DNA of 64,000 nucleotides, from positions 248,001 to 312,000 of the forward strand of contig NZ_PWAA01000011.1 in NCBI RefSeq assembly GCF_003031585.1. The letters are read 5' to 3'. Source of the stretch: Thalassobius sp. I31.1 (lineage in GTDB: Bacteria > Pseudomonadota > Alphaproteobacteria > Rhodobacterales > Rhodobacteraceae). The stretch's first letter is position 1, and each line of letters starts with the position of its first letter. Below are positions 7,362 through 16,016 of this stretch, one piece after another. The position numbers and the translations under genes were made by a program. The notes below the pieces were generated by a model, which was given only the letters and a program-made list of their open reading frames with translations, made no database searches and was not told the DNA's origin.

Positions 7362-8501
7362 TCAGTCACGTACGGATTGTTCTTTGGGGTAAAGTGCTGC
7401 GAAACGCGCCCGCAGGATCAGAACCCACAGTACAATCGCCCCCAGCTGGTGCATGATCGCAAGGTTCAAAGGTGCGGCGTTCATCACAGTCACAATGCCG
7501 AGGATGGCCTGAGCGACCATCATCACCAGAACCACGGTGAACGTGCCTTTGGTGAAAGCATTGCCAGAGGCACGGGATTTGCGCCAGGCGACAAAGGCGA
7601 AGATCAACAGAAGATAGCCGGCAAGACGGTGAATGAACTGCGTCAGCGCGGAATTTTCAAAGAAATTCGACCAGATCGGCGTCAGCATGAACATCCCGTC
7701 CGGAATGATCTGCCCGCCCATATAGGGCCAGTCGATATAGCCGCGCCCGGCGTCAATTCCGGCCACAAGTGCGCCCAGCAGGATTTGCAGGAAGGCGAAA
7801 TGCATCAGACCTGTCCCCATGGAAAACAGCTTTGCTTCTTTGCCACGGCGGGCTTTGATCAGACTGGCTTCGGAATGGGACAGTGACATCATATGCCAGG
7901 CGATGATCCCGAGAATGACAAAGGCCAGGCCCAGGTGGATCGCCAGGCGATAAGAGGCCACATCAACCACGCGGCCGGTCAGGCCGGATGACACCATCCA
8001 CCAGCCAATCGCGCCCTGAAGGCCGCCAAGCCCGCCCAGGATCAGCAGTTTAGAGGTCCAGCCCACGGGGATCTGTTTGCGGATCAGGAACCAGAAGAAC
8101 CCGATCGCCCAGACAAGCCCGATAAAGCGGCCCAGGAAACGATGGCCCCATTCCCACCAATAGATGGATTTGAACCCTTCCAGATCCATGGCGTGATTTT
8201 GCAGCTGGAATTCCGGGATCTGCTGGTATTTGGCAAATTCTGACTGCCAGTCCGCATCGTTCAAAGGCGGCAGCGTGCCGGTCACTAGGTTCCATTCCGT
8301 AATGGAAAGCCCGCTGTCGGTCAGGCGCGTCAGCCCCCCCACAAGGATCATCATAGCCACCAGTGCGAACAGCATGCCCAGCCAGATCCGGATCGCACCA
8401 CGTGCACCACGTGATTTCGCGTCAATCATACCTGGCGCGGCTGCGGTTTGGGCGGGTTGATCGCCGCTGACCTCTTCAAAGATGCTGCGTTTCTGGCTCA
8501 T
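7362..8501 (-). CDS. ctaA: Heme A synthase (CtaA/COX15)
   Basis: A 379-residue polytopic inner-membrane enzyme that oxidises the C8 methyl of heme O to make heme A for aa3-type cytochrome oxidase. Eight hydrophobic segments are apparent. Family signatures: VGGLTRLTDSGLSITEWN in the first periplasmic loop, GFKSIYWWEWGHRFLGR with the heme-ligand His, MVSSGLTGR...YRLAIHLGLAF, and the second heme pocket FIHRLAGYLLL...MHQLGAIVL. The C-terminus ends KEQSVRD. The other ctaA/cox genes are not in the window. Spacing to the carboxypeptidase gene is short, so read-through is likely. Confidence 0.95.
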   Translation of the reverse strand: MSQKRSIFEEVSGDQPAQTAAAPGMIDAKSRGARGAIRIWLGMLFALVAMMILVGGLTRLTDSGLSITEWNLVTGTLPPLNDADWQSEFAKYQQIPEFQLQNHAMDLEGFKSIYWWEWGHRFLGRFIGLVWAIGFFWFLIRKQIPVGWTSKLLILGGLGGLQGAIGWWMVSSGLTGRVVDVASYRLAIHLGLAFVILGIIAWHMMSLSHSEASLIKARRGKEAKLFSMGTGLMHFAFLQILLGALVAGIDAGRGYIDWPYMGGQIIPDGMFMLTPIWSNFFENSALTQFIHRLAGYLLLIFAFVAWRKSRASGNAFTKGTFTVVLVMMVAQAILGIVTVMNAAPLNLAIMHQLGAIVLWVLILRARFAALYPKEQSVRD

Positions 8502-8569
8502 GGGCTGGCTCCTTTATTCACGGGGAACCTATGCCTGCCTGCGCCCATCTGCAAGATGTGAAAACGTGG

Positions 8570-9304
8570 TCAGTCGCCGCGTTCCTTCCAGCGCACCATC
8601 TGCCGCAACATACCGTGCAATGTCTGCACATCCACGCGGGTCATGGGCATGCGGGACCAGAAATTGCGCAGGTTCAGCTTCATGCTTTCGGCTTTGGTTT
8701 CCGGGAAAAAGAACCCCGCCTGATCCAGGCGTTCTTCATAATGTTCCGCAAGTTTCGCAACTTCATGCTGTGGTGCAAATTCGGTTTTCGCCATTTCCAT
8801 GCTTTCCGCCGGCATGTCGTGGGCCTCCTGCCCCCATTCGTACGCCGTCAGCAGCACACATTGCGCAAGGTTGAGCGAGGCAAATTCAGGATTCACCGGC
8901 ACAGAGATAATCGCATTGGCGCGGGCGATATCTTCATTTTCAAGCCCTGCCCGTTCCGGACCAAACATCACGCCAACCTTCTTGCCCTCTGCAATCAGAT
9001 TGCGGGTGTGGGCCATGGCGCGTTCCGGGGTCATCACCGGTTTGGTCAGATCCCGATGGCGCGCGGTTGTCGCGAACACAAAGTCACAATCCGCAAGTGC
9101 CGCATCGGTGCTGTCAAAAATCTGCGCTTCATCCAGCAGACGCCCGGCCCCTGACGCCATTGCATCGGCTTTGGGATTGGGCCAGCCATCCCGCGGGCTG
9201 GTAATACGCATACGATCAAGACCAAAGTTCCACATGGCACGCGCCGCCCCACCGATGTTTTCCCCCATCTGCGGGCGGATCAGGATGAAGGCTGGCTGTG
9301 TCAT
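8570..9304 (-). CDS. trmJ: tRNA (Cm32/Um32) 2'-O-methyltransferase, SPOUT family
   Basis: A 244-residue SPOUT methyltransferase that methylates the ribose at position 32 of several tRNAs using S-adenosylmethionine. N-terminal signature ILIRPQMGENIGGAARAMWNFGL; AdoMet knot segments VGVMFGPERAGLENEDIARA and ISVPVNPEFASLNLAQCVLL. The C-terminal helical region (RNFWSRMPMTRVDVQTLHGMLRQMV) is the TrmJ/LasT-type extension. The start at 9304 (MTQPAFIL) was preferred over an ATG 57 bp upstream because homologous proteins begin directly with the first β-strand. Confidence 0.9.
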   Translation of the reverse strand: MTQPAFILIRPQMGENIGGAARAMWNFGLDRMRITSPRDGWPNPKADAMASGAGRLLDEAQIFDSTDAALADCDFVFATTARHRDLTKPVMTPERAMAHTRNLIAEGKKVGVMFGPERAGLENEDIARANAIISVPVNPEFASLNLAQCVLLTAYEWGQEAHDMPAESMEMAKTEFAPQHEVAKLAEHYEERLDQAGFFFPETKAESMKLNLRNFWSRMPMTRVDVQTLHGMLRQMVRWKERGD

Positions 9305-9454
9305 GGTATTCCCCGATGTAAAAGTTACGCCCCTGTAACTGATCCCCCCCTCATGATGCAAGTCGCGGAAGCAGTCATAAAGCCAGGTTGCGCAATCAAT
9401 ACATCATGACACAATGAAGCAGTTAGCAGCCCCTGTTATTCGTAGAGAGTTGCG

Positions 9455-9937
9455 ATGATGTATATTGAAGAAAATGACATTTCCTACCGGCGTCTGACGG
9501 ACGTCGCGCCGCAGGATATCCTTGATCATATGACCGACCCGAAAGCGGCGGAACATATGCCCCTGCTTAAAACCATCTGGAATCTCAGCACTGTAAGGCA
9601 TTTTGTTGCAGCGAAAGAAGCACGCTGGACGGATGATGGAATTGGTCATGTCGGGATTTACCACAAGGGCAAATACATCGGCTGGGGTGGATTTCAGAAA
9701 GAAGGATCAGACTGGGATTTCGGCATGGTTCTGAAAACTGAAACACGTGGCATTGGCCCGCGCATCTGCAAAACTGCGCTGAAAGCGGCCCATGCTGCGG
9801 GAATAAGTGCCGTGACATTCCTGCTGCCACATAGTCGCAAATCCACCGGGGCACTGAAACGTCTTGGCGCGGAAGAGTTGAAGCCGGTTGAATATGACGG
9901 GGCCCAATTCCGGAAATTCCGGGTGAAAACCGATTGA
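9455..9937 (+). CDS. GNAT-like N-acetyltransferase
   Basis: A 160-residue protein with the layout of a small Gcn5-related acetyltransferase: an N-terminal β-helix part (ISYRRLTDVAPQDILDHMTDP), the central strands IGHVGIYHKGKYIGWGGFQKEG, an AcCoA-loop-like stretch ETRGIGPRICKTALKAAHAAG, and a last strand SAVTFLLPHSRKSTGALKRLGAE. The acetyl-CoA loop is a poor match to the R/QxxGxG/A consensus (TRGIGP), so the call is moderate. Two adjacent ATGs are possible starts. It stands alone between trmJ and thiE. The acceptor is unknown. Confidence 0.6.
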   Translation: MMYIEENDISYRRLTDVAPQDILDHMTDPKAAEHMPLLKTIWNLSTVRHFVAAKEARWTDDGIGHVGIYHKGKYIGWGGFQKEGSDWDFGMVLKTETRGIGPRICKTALKAAHAAGISAVTFLLPHSRKSTGALKRLGAEELKPVEYDGAQFRKFRVKTD

Positions 9938-10001
9938 TGCGGGCTTTGCCTTTGACGCGCGATCCGGTATAGGGGCGCAAACCTCTATATAGGAGCCGGA
10001 A

Positions 10002-10646
10002 ATGGCCGCTGATACCTCTGCCGAGATCGCCCCGGAGCAACCACAGATCTATCTGATCACCCCGCCGGAATTCGAACTGTCGTCTTTCCCGGATCTTCTG
10101 GGCCGCGTTCTGGATGCGCATGAGATCGGCTGTGTGCGTATGGCCATGAGCACACAGGACGAAAGCACCCTGTCCCGCGCCGGTGATCTGCTGCGCGAAA
10201 CCTGCCATGCACGTGATGTGGCGATTGTCATGGACAGCCATGTTCTGCTGGCAGAAAAGCTGGGCTTTGATGGTGTTCATCTGACGGACAACAACAAAGG
10301 CCTGCGCAAGCTGCGCGAAACCTATGGGCCTGATTTTATCCTGGGCGCCCATTGTGGCACCTCGCGTCATGATGGTCTGAACGCAGGCGAAGCCGGGGCC
10401 GATTACATCAGTTTTGGCCCCGTCGGTGAAACCCTGATCGGTGATGGCAGCCGCGCCGAAGCTGATCTGTTCAAATGGTGGTCTGAAGTTGTCGAAGTCC
10501 CGGTTGTGGCCGAAGGTATTTTGGATGAAGATCTGATCAGAAGCCTTTCACCTGTCACAGATTTTTTCGGGATTGGCGGCGAAATCTGGCGTCAGGAAGA
10601 TGCATCCGGCGCATTGGGTGCTTTGATCAAGGCGATGCAGGTCTAA
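10002..10646 (+). CDS. thiE: Thiamine phosphate synthase family protein
   Basis: A 214-residue TIM-barrel protein related to ThiE, which couples hydroxymethylpyrimidine diphosphate with thiazole phosphate. Matches: IYLITPP at the first strand, AIVMDSHVLLAEKLGFDGVHLTD (the usual ND...A...GADGVHLGQ block), ILGAHCGTSRHDGLNAGEAGADYISFGPV and VVAEGILDEDLI. Several substrate residues differ from canonical ThiE (LTD for LGQ, AHCGTSRH for an S/T-rich loop), so it may be a ThiE paralogue rather than the committed enzyme. AGGAGCCGGAA precedes the ATG. No thiC or thiG and no THI riboswitch is seen nearby. Confidence 0.7.
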   Translation: MAADTSAEIAPEQPQIYLITPPEFELSSFPDLLGRVLDAHEIGCVRMAMSTQDESTLSRAGDLLRETCHARDVAIVMDSHVLLAEKLGFDGVHLTDNNKGLRKLRETYGPDFILGAHCGTSRHDGLNAGEAGADYISFGPVGETLIGDGSRAEADLFKWWSEVVEVPVVAEGILDEDLIRSLSPVTDFFGIGGEIWRQEDASGALGALIKAMQV

Positions 10647-10671
10647 TTCTTATTCCCATCAACGCCCTCTT

Positions 10672-10698
10672 CAGGTCGCCCCATCGGCGGCCTGTTTT
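10672..10698 (+). terminator. Intrinsic terminator of the thiE-like gene
   Basis: Nine-base-pair stem CAGGTCGCC / GGCGGCCTG (one G-U pair), five-base loop, followed by TTTTCATTTC, 26 nt after the stop codon. Confidence 0.8.
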
Positions 10699-10815
10699 CA
10701 TTTCTGGCTAAAACAGTTCAGATCTTTTCTGTATACATTCGCATACCGTCTTTCTTTTTTCATCTCGGGGGTGTAGAAAGCCCTCAAATTCGATTCCAAC
10801 CCAAAGAGGCATCTC

Positions 10816-12030
10816 ATGACCAAAATCAAGGTAGAGAACCCCGTCGTAGAACTCGACGGTGACGAAATGACCCGCATCATCTGGCAGTTCATCAAAGACA
10901 AACTGATCCTGCCATACCTTGATATTGATCTGAAATATTATGACCTTGGTATCGAAGCACGCGACGAAACCGACGATCAGATCACCATTGACGCTGCTGA
11001 AGCGATCAAGAAATACGGCGTTGGCGTCAAATGTGCGACCATCACCCCGGATGAAGCCCGTGTTGAAGAATTCGGTCTGAAGAAAATGTGGCGTTCGCCA
11101 AACGGCACGATCCGTAACATCCTGGGTGGTGTTGTATTCCGTCAGCCGATCATCTGTCAGAACGTACCGCGCCTTGTGCCGGGCTGGACCCAGCCGATCG
11201 TTATCGGTCGTCATGCCTTTGGTGATCAGTACAAAGCGACTGACTTCCTCTTCCCTGGCAAGGGCAAGCTGACCATGAAATTCGTCGGCGAAGATGGCAC
11301 CACCATTGAGAAAGACGTTTATGACGCCCCTGCTGCCGGTGTTGCGATGGGCATGTATAACCTGGATCAGTCCATCATCGATTTCGCGCGCGCATCCATG
11401 AACTACGGCCTGAAACTGGGCTGGCCTGTGTATCTGTCCACCAAGAACACCATCCTGAAAGCCTATGACGGCCGTTTCATGGATCTGTTCCAGAAGGTGT
11501 ACGAAGAAGAATTCGCAGAGAAATTCGAAGCCGCCGGCATCACCTATGAACACCGCCTGATCGACGACATGGTTGCATGCGCGATGAAATGGAACGGTGG
11601 TTTTGTCTGGGCCTGTAAGAACTATGACGGCGACGTTCAGTCTGACACAGTTGCACAGGGCTTTGGTTCCCTTGGTCTGATGACCTCGCAGCTGATGACA
11701 CCGGATGGAAAAATCGTTGAGGCCGAAGCGGCGCACGGTACTGTGACCCGTCACTACCGTCAGCACCAGGCTGGTAAAGAGACCTCCACGAACTCTATCG
11801 CGTCTATCTTTGCATGGACTGGCGGCCTGAAGCACCGCGCGAAACTGGATGAAAACACACAGCTGATGAACTTTGCAGAGACCCTGGAAAAAGTCATCGT
11901 GGACACGGTTGAATCCGGCGACATGACCAAAGACCTGGCGCTGCTGGTTGGTCCGGATCAGAAATGGCTGACCACTATGGGCTTCCTTGAGAAGGTTGAT
12001 GAAAACCTTGGCAAGGCGCTGGCGGGTTAA
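10816..12030 (+). CDS. icd: NADP-dependent isocitrate dehydrogenase
   Basis: A 404-residue enzyme of the homodimeric eukaryotic-like NADP-IDH type, oxidising isocitrate to 2-oxoglutarate in the TCA cycle. Signatures: [18 protein letters not shown] at the N-terminus, the substrate block [77 protein letters not shown] with metal-binding Asp residues, and [15 protein letters not shown] with NADP contacts. The length is that of the family. A single-gene unit with its own terminator; the upstream 100 bp are AT-richer and probably carry the promoter. Codon use is that of a highly expressed gene. Confidence 0.97.
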   Translation: MTKIKVENPVVELDGDEMTRIIWQFIKDKLILPYLDIDLKYYDLGIEARDETDDQITIDAAEAIKKYGVGVKCATITPDEARVEEFGLKKMWRSPNGTIRNILGGVVFRQPIICQNVPRLVPGWTQPIVIGRHAFGDQYKATDFLFPGKGKLTMKFVGEDGTTIEKDVYDAPAAGVAMGMYNLDQSIIDFARASMNYGLKLGWPVYLSTKNTILKAYDGRFMDLFQKVYEEEFAEKFEAAGITYEHRLIDDMVACAMKWNGGFVWACKNYDGDVQSDTVAQGFGSLGLMTSQLMTPDGKIVEAEAAHGTVTRHYRQHQAGKETSTNSIASIFAWTGGLKHRAKLDENTQLMNFAETLEKVIVDTVESGDMTKDLALLVGPDQKWLTTMGFLEKVDENLGKALAG

Positions 12031-12052
12031 CCTCACCTCGCATTAAGATACG

Positions 12053-12085
12053 AAAGCCGTCACAGAAATGTGGCGGCTTTTTTTG
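12053..12085 (+). terminator. Intrinsic terminator of icd
   Basis: Twelve-base-pair stem AAAGCCGTCACA / TGTGGCGGCTTT closed by a GAAA tetraloop and followed by TTTTTG; 22 nt after the icd stop codon. Confidence 0.92.
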
Positions 12086-12220
12086 TTGCGTTGCGCTGTT
12101 GCAGTCAGGGCAGTTTTTTACCGCAAAGGTTGAATTTACACTTCCGCAAGCGCCCCATGTATGAAACAACTTTTGGTGGAATATGCATCTGCGTCAAAGA
12201 GATGCACAATGGGGAACACT

Positions 12221-13165
12221 ATGAATATCAAAACCTGCATAGGGCTTCTTTTCCCTCTTACGCTGTCCGCCCTGCCTGTTCAGGCCGACACCTGGGCCTG
12301 GGGGCGCCTGGAAGCCTTTGACCGCACAGAAGGCGTCGACCTGAAACAGTTTCTGGGCAATTTTTCCGCCGGAACCCGTTTTGGTGTGGCGGATCTCTGG
12401 GTGAACGCTGATTACGGGCGTCTTAATCTGGATGATTTCCGGCTGGAACACGACAATTTTGATTTCGGCGCTGATTTTGCGCTTTCGGATCATCTGAAAC
12501 TGGATGTCACCTACAGCCGCCTGAATGAAGAGGCACTGTTCCTCGATTCTGTAGACCGGACAGGTTTTGAAAATTCCGAAATCGGCCTGACCTGGCAGGG
12601 CAACAGCTGGTTCCTGCGCGCAGGCTTTGCCGCGTTGGATCAGGAACTGCCGGATACGGCCGGGGATTACTGGTCTCTGGGGGGCGGCCTTGCCCTGACT
12701 CCGCGGACAGATGCGACGCTGATCACCTATATGCCCCGGGATGATGGGAGCCATGTCACCGCAATGGGGCTGAATTACGCAGCCGATCGCTTTTCCGTCA
12801 GTGCGCATTATGTCCATGCGTCAGAGGCAGAGCGGATCTTTAACGCGACGGTCGATATGCCTGTGAATGATCGTCTTAATGTGCAGGGGTATCTTGCGCA
12901 CTACAGTCAGCCGGAAGAAGATCTGTATACCTCAATCGGAGCCGGGCTGCGATACCAGTTTGCGGAACGTGCCGCTGTTTATGGTGCCCTTGAACATATC
13001 ATGCCGGATGATGACACCGGAAGTTTTGCTTCTGTTGGCATCGGCATCGACTTTGCCCTGGGAGATCGCCCTGCCCGCCGGATGAACTTTGCCGAACAAG
13101 TGGGAAAACCGGTATTCCTGAATGGGCAGTTGCCAGGAGTACTTTTCTCACGCCGCCTGCGCTGA
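12221..13165 (+). CDS. Exported protein, putative outer-membrane β-barrel
   Basis: A 314-residue protein with a signal peptide (MNIKTCIGLLFPLTLSALPVQA, cleavage before DTWAWG). The mature part alternates polar and hydrophobic residues in short strands with aromatic girdle-like residues, for example LWVNADYGRLNLDDF, LKLDVTYSRLNEEALF, FSVSAHYVHAS and YTSIGAGLRYQF, as in an outer-membrane barrel of roughly 12-16 strands. It does not end in the usual C-terminal Phe or Trp (it ends FSRRLR), so an extra tail follows the last strand or the fold is different. The start was set at 12221 because GGGGAACACT precedes it and the signal peptide begins there; an upstream in-frame ATG at 12161 adds an unlikely 20 residues. 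Function unknown. Confidence 0.65.
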   Translation: MNIKTCIGLLFPLTLSALPVQADTWAWGRLEAFDRTEGVDLKQFLGNFSAGTRFGVADLWVNADYGRLNLDDFRLEHDNFDFGADFALSDHLKLDVTYSRLNEEALFLDSVDRTGFENSEIGLTWQGNSWFLRAGFAALDQELPDTAGDYWSLGGGLALTPRTDATLITYMPRDDGSHVTAMGLNYAADRFSVSAHYVHASEAERIFNATVDMPVNDRLNVQGYLAHYSQPEEDLYTSIGAGLRYQFAERAAVYGALEHIMPDDDTGSFASVGIGIDFALGDRPARRMNFAEQVGKPVFLNGQLPGVLFSRRLR

Positions 13166-13249
13166 CACCGCCTGAGACGAACGCCTGCGATTGCGACATT
13201 GCGGACGTTTGACATTTATCAAGTGACGTGATCACTGCGTTTAACAACC

Positions 13250-13909
13250 ATGATCAGAGCCATGAAAAACCACATAAAATCCCAACCATCCAAAGGCCAC
13301 AAAGAACCCCATCGTCAGACTACGCATACCTGGTATGAGGATGCGATTGCGATTGGCATCGGCACGTTGATGTGCAGTTTTTCCGTGGCTTTGCTGACAA
13401 AGCTGGGCCTGATCACCGGGCAGACAGCCGGGCTTGGGGTTCTTTTGTCTTATGTTACGGACTGGGAATTCGGGACGATCTTTTTCATTCTGAACATCCC
13501 TTTCTATCTGCTGGCCTGGTTCCGTCTGGGCCTGGTCTTTACCCTGAAAACCTTCCTGGCCGTGGCTGTTGTTACCGCCCAGATGCACTTCATGCCGGCG
13601 ATGGTACAGCTTCAAACGCTGAACCCCTGGTTTGGTGCCATTCTGTCCGGGTCGCTTGCGGGGGCGGGCCTGCTGATCCTGTTTCGCCATGGGACAAGCC
13701 TTGGTGGCATTGGTGTGCTGGGACTTTACATTCAGGAACGCACGGGATTTCAGGCCGGGTGGTTTCAGCTGTCTGTTGATGCGGTGATCTTCACGATTGC
13801 CCTGTTTGTCCTGGATCTGCCCCTGGTGGCGTTTTCCCTGCTGGGTGCCCTGATCACCAATATGGCGATTGGCATGAACCACCGCAAAGACCGCTATATT
13901 GCGCGCTGA
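13250..13909 (+). CDS. YitT family membrane protein
   Basis: A 219-residue inner-membrane protein with five or six hydrophobic segments. The YitT (formerly DUF161) pattern is visible: LLTKLGLITGQTAGLGVLLSY, the motif FILNIPFYLLAW, then SGSLAGAGLLILFRHGTSLGGIGVLGLYIQE, which carries the conserved GTSLGG...D/L block, and a last helix LPLVAFSLLGALITNM. The family is assigned as putative transporters without an established substrate. The stop codon abuts that of the convergent amidotransferase gene, the two forming the palindrome TGATCA. A shorter start at 13262 is possible. Confidence 0.8.
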   Translation: MIRAMKNHIKSQPSKGHKEPHRQTTHTWYEDAIAIGIGTLMCSFSVALLTKLGLITGQTAGLGVLLSYVTDWEFGTIFFILNIPFYLLAWFRLGLVFTLKTFLAVAVVTAQMHFMPAMVQLQTLNPWFGAILSGSLAGAGLLILFRHGTSLGGIGVLGLYIQERTGFQAGWFQLSVDAVIFTIALFVLDLPLVAFSLLGALITNMAIGMNHRKDRYIAR

Positions 13910-14683
13910 TCAGCCCATGAAATCACAAAGGCGAACGTCATCCTTTGTGAAAACAGCCAGTTTGCCCGCGGGCAGTTCGATCCAGTCGTCGCTGCTGGTT
14001 TCCAATGGTTCAGACACCACCATCCAGCCTTCAGACTGCGTGCAGCGTTTGTAATACACTGTGGGCGCGATATGGTCAGAACTGGCGCGGGCGGCATAGA
14101 GGTTTTCACCGTCCGACATGGCCACGGACAGACGCAGATGCGGGGTTTCGCCTTTCTCACGCGACAGGTTTTCAAGATCGCGGGCGGCTTTCACCAGTGC
14201 ATTCACCGGATCCAGATCCAGCCCGTGGTACAACGCACGCAGAAACAAAACCTCACTGTCGGTTGCGCCTTTGCGTTCGTGATAAAGTTCGTCCGGGATC
14301 AGCATATCGGCACTGCGACGGAAATGTTCAAAGCCCCCAACCTGACCATTGTGCATGAAGCTCCAGCGGCCGGATGTGAACGGGTGACAGTTGTTGCGGC
14401 TGGTGGCCGATCCGGTAGAGGCACGCACATGCGCCAGAAACAGGCCGGATTTGATCTGCGCTGCGACAGAGGCCAGATTGGGATCAGACCAGGCGGGCAG
14501 CACATCGCGAAACAAGCCGGGTTCAGGCCGGTGCGCATACCAGGCAATCCCAAACCCATCGGCATTGATTGCGGTTTTCGCCTCTGAGGCAGCCTGACTT
14601 TGCACAAGCAGGGAATGGGCCGGTGCGGAAATCACCTGCTCAAGGAAAATCGGCTGGCCAATAAAGGCGGCCCATCGGCACAT
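13910..14683 (-). CDS. Class II glutamine amidotransferase, YafJ-like
   Basis: A 257-residue N-terminal-nucleophile amidotransferase. The mature chain begins at Cys2 (MCRWAAFIG), the catalytic nucleophile once Met is removed, which fixes the start at 14683. Glutamine-site features: NADGFGIAWYA, FLAHVRASTGSATSRNNCHPF and FMHNGQVGGFEHFRR, all in YafJ/GATase-6 order. There is no synthase or sugar-isomerase domain, so the acceptor of the ammonia is not evident. The C-terminal third (VVSEPLETSSDDWIELPAGKLAVF) is conserved in the family. It follows the small DUF6356 gene on the same strand but a terminator lies between them. Confidence 0.88.
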   Translation of the reverse strand: MCRWAAFIGQPIFLEQVISAPAHSLLVQSQAASEAKTAINADGFGIAWYAHRPEPGLFRDVLPAWSDPNLASVAAQIKSGLFLAHVRASTGSATSRNNCHPFTSGRWSFMHNGQVGGFEHFRRSADMLIPDELYHERKGATDSEVLFLRALYHGLDLDPVNALVKAARDLENLSREKGETPHLRLSVAMSDGENLYAARASSDHIAPTVYYKRCTQSEGWMVVSEPLETSSDDWIELPAGKLAVFTKDDVRLCDFMG

Positions 14684-14723
14684 AGGGAATACTTTCGTTG
14701 TTTGGGGCTGCTTACAGCAAAAC

Positions 14724-14765
14724 AAAAGCCCTGCCCACCGCTCTCTCCTTCGGTGGCAGGGCTTT
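14724..14765 (-). terminator. Intrinsic terminator of the DUF6356-like gene
   Basis: A long stem formed by AAAGCCCTGCCACCG and CGGTGGGCAGGGCTTT (one bulged G), followed on the minus strand by TTGTTTTGCTG. It lies 17 nt after the stop codon of the small gene. Confidence 0.85.
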
Positions 14766-14782
14766 GCGAAACGTCGGGCGAA

Positions 14783-14989
14783 TTAGTTCCCGCGGTTCTT
14801 TGTCTTATCGTACATCTGGGCGATCATCTTGCTGGCGGTTTTTTCAAACAGACAGGGGATCACCGCATGGATCAGCGCGGCAAATGCGGCCAGAAACAGT
14901 TTAAACGAAAACTTCCCGGCAAATACCGCATGTTCCAGATAGCTTTCCTCAACGGCGCGCGGATGTTCAAGAAATACTTTGCTGATCAT
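14783..14989 (-). CDS. Small protein, DUF6356-like
   Basis: A 68-residue protein with one hydrophobic segment. The start MISKVFLEHPRAVEESYLEHAVFAG and the following helix FSFKLFLAAFAALIHAVIPCLFE match what I recall of the DUF6356 family of alphaproteobacteria: a short amphipathic lead (HPxxVxEsYxEH) and then one membrane helix, ending KMIAQMYDKTKNRGN. The ATG at 14989 is chosen because a longer frame upstream lacks family similarity and AGGACAGAAC precedes it. No function is known. It has its own terminator. Confidence 0.7.
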   Translation of the reverse strand: MISKVFLEHPRAVEESYLEHAVFAGKFSFKLFLAAFAALIHAVIPCLFEKTASKMIAQMYDKTKNRGN

Positions 14990-15111
14990 TGTTCTGTCCT
15001 GTTCTGACCTGTTTGCGTTGAACCATATTATCCGGAGCCGCGCGTGAAGTGTTCCCAATCTCTGGCAAAATTCGCTTGATACGGTGATATTTTCACCTGT
15101 ATTGTTAATTT

Positions 15112-15570
15112 ATGGTGACAATTGATGATACAGACCGCAAAATCCTGAAACACCTGCAACAGGATGCTTCGCTGAGTCTGGAAGCCTTGGGCGAGGCTGT
15201 GAACCTGTCGCGCAATGGCTGTTGGCGGCGGGTGCGCGCGATGGAAGAAGCCGGCGTGATCCGTAAACGTGTTACCCTGCTTGATCCCGATAAGCTTGAT
15301 CTTGGATTGATTGTATTCATCCAGATCCGCACGCGATCGCATGATGCGGACTGGCTGACAAAATTTGCCTGCGCCACCCGTGAGATGCCGGAAATTCTGG
15401 GCGCCTATCGTATGACCGGCGATCTGGATTATCTGATCCGCGCAAGGGTGCGCGATGTGAAGGATTATGACGATCTGTATCAGCGGCTCATTTCCAGGGT
15501 GGACATGTCGGATGTTTCCGCGTCTTTTGTCATGGAAGAACTGAAAGAAACCACCGAGCTGCCGCTTTAG
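15112..15570 (+). CDS. Lrp/AsnC family transcriptional regulator
   Basis: A 152-residue feast/famine regulator: N-terminal winged helix-turn-helix (TIDDTDRKILKHLQQDASLSLEALGEAVNLSRNGCWRRVRAMEEAGVI) and C-terminal RAM domain (LDLGLIVFIQIRTRS..., LGAYRMTGDLDYLIRARVRDVKDYDDLYQ). The protein probably forms octamers and binds a small amino acid. It starts with GTG or ATG close to a TATTTTCACCTGTATTGTTAAT region that is likely its promoter and operator. The SMR transporter gene follows 30 bp later on the same strand, so the regulator probably controls it. Confidence 0.9.
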   Translation: MVTIDDTDRKILKHLQQDASLSLEALGEAVNLSRNGCWRRVRAMEEAGVIRKRVTLLDPDKLDLGLIVFIQIRTRSHDADWLTKFACATREMPEILGAYRMTGDLDYLIRARVRDVKDYDDLYQRLISRVDMSDVSASFVMEELKETTELPL

Positions 15571-15600
15571 GCGCGCAGGCCCCTTTCCCGGATTTGCCCC

Positions 15601-15936
15601 ATGCCAATGCACTATGTCTATCTGATCTGCGCCGTGATTGCGGAAACCATTGGCACGGCGTCAATGCAGGCCAGTCAACAGTTCACAAAACCCCTGCCCT
15701 CGCTTGTGGTTGTGATCAGTTATGCTGTGTCCTTCTACCTGCTTAGTCTGACCCTGAAATTCATGCCCGTGGGCGTGGTTTATGCGCTTTGGTCCGGGCT
15801 GGGCATTGTGCTGATTGCCCTGATCGGTCTGGCGGTGTTCGGGCAGAAACTGGATCTGCCCGCGGTGATTGGCCTTGGCCTGATCATTGCCGGGGTTCTG
15901 GTGATCAACCTGTTTTCACATAGCGCAACCCACTGA
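15601..15936 (+). CDS. Small multidrug resistance (SMR/EmrE-like) transporter
   Basis: A 111-residue four-helix membrane protein. The key Glu of helix 1 is present in YVLYL-like MHYVYLICAVIAETIGTASMQAS (Glu at residue ~16), with the second-helix pattern SLVVVISYAVSFYLLSLTLKFMPVGVVYALWSGLGIVLIALIG typical of SMR. Family members work as antiparallel dimers exchanging protons for cationic drugs, quaternary compounds or guanidinium. Two ATGs two codons apart are possible starts. The Lrp gene directly upstream suggests an amino-acid-related signal, so a metabolic rather than drug substrate is conceivable. Confidence 0.9.
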   Translation: MPMHYVYLICAVIAETIGTASMQASQQFTKPLPSLVVVISYAVSFYLLSLTLKFMPVGVVYALWSGLGIVLIALIGLAVFGQKLDLPAVIGLGLIIAGVLVINLFSHSATH

Positions 15937-16016
15937 TACGAATTGCCGGGCGGGTTGCGGGTTGCAACAACATCCTATTCCCTTTGATGCCTTTACCGAC
16001 AGCACAAGGAGCAGAC

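Noticed and set aside
9938-10001. Thiamine riboswitch before the thiE-like gene
   Set aside because: The spacer is only 64 bp and lacks the THI-box CTGAGA and ACCTGA elements.
14991-15004. GTTCTGTCCTGTTC upstream of the DUF6356-like gene, resembling an SOS box
   Set aside because: The spacer is six bases instead of seven, so it does not fit the GTTC-N7-GTTC consensus.
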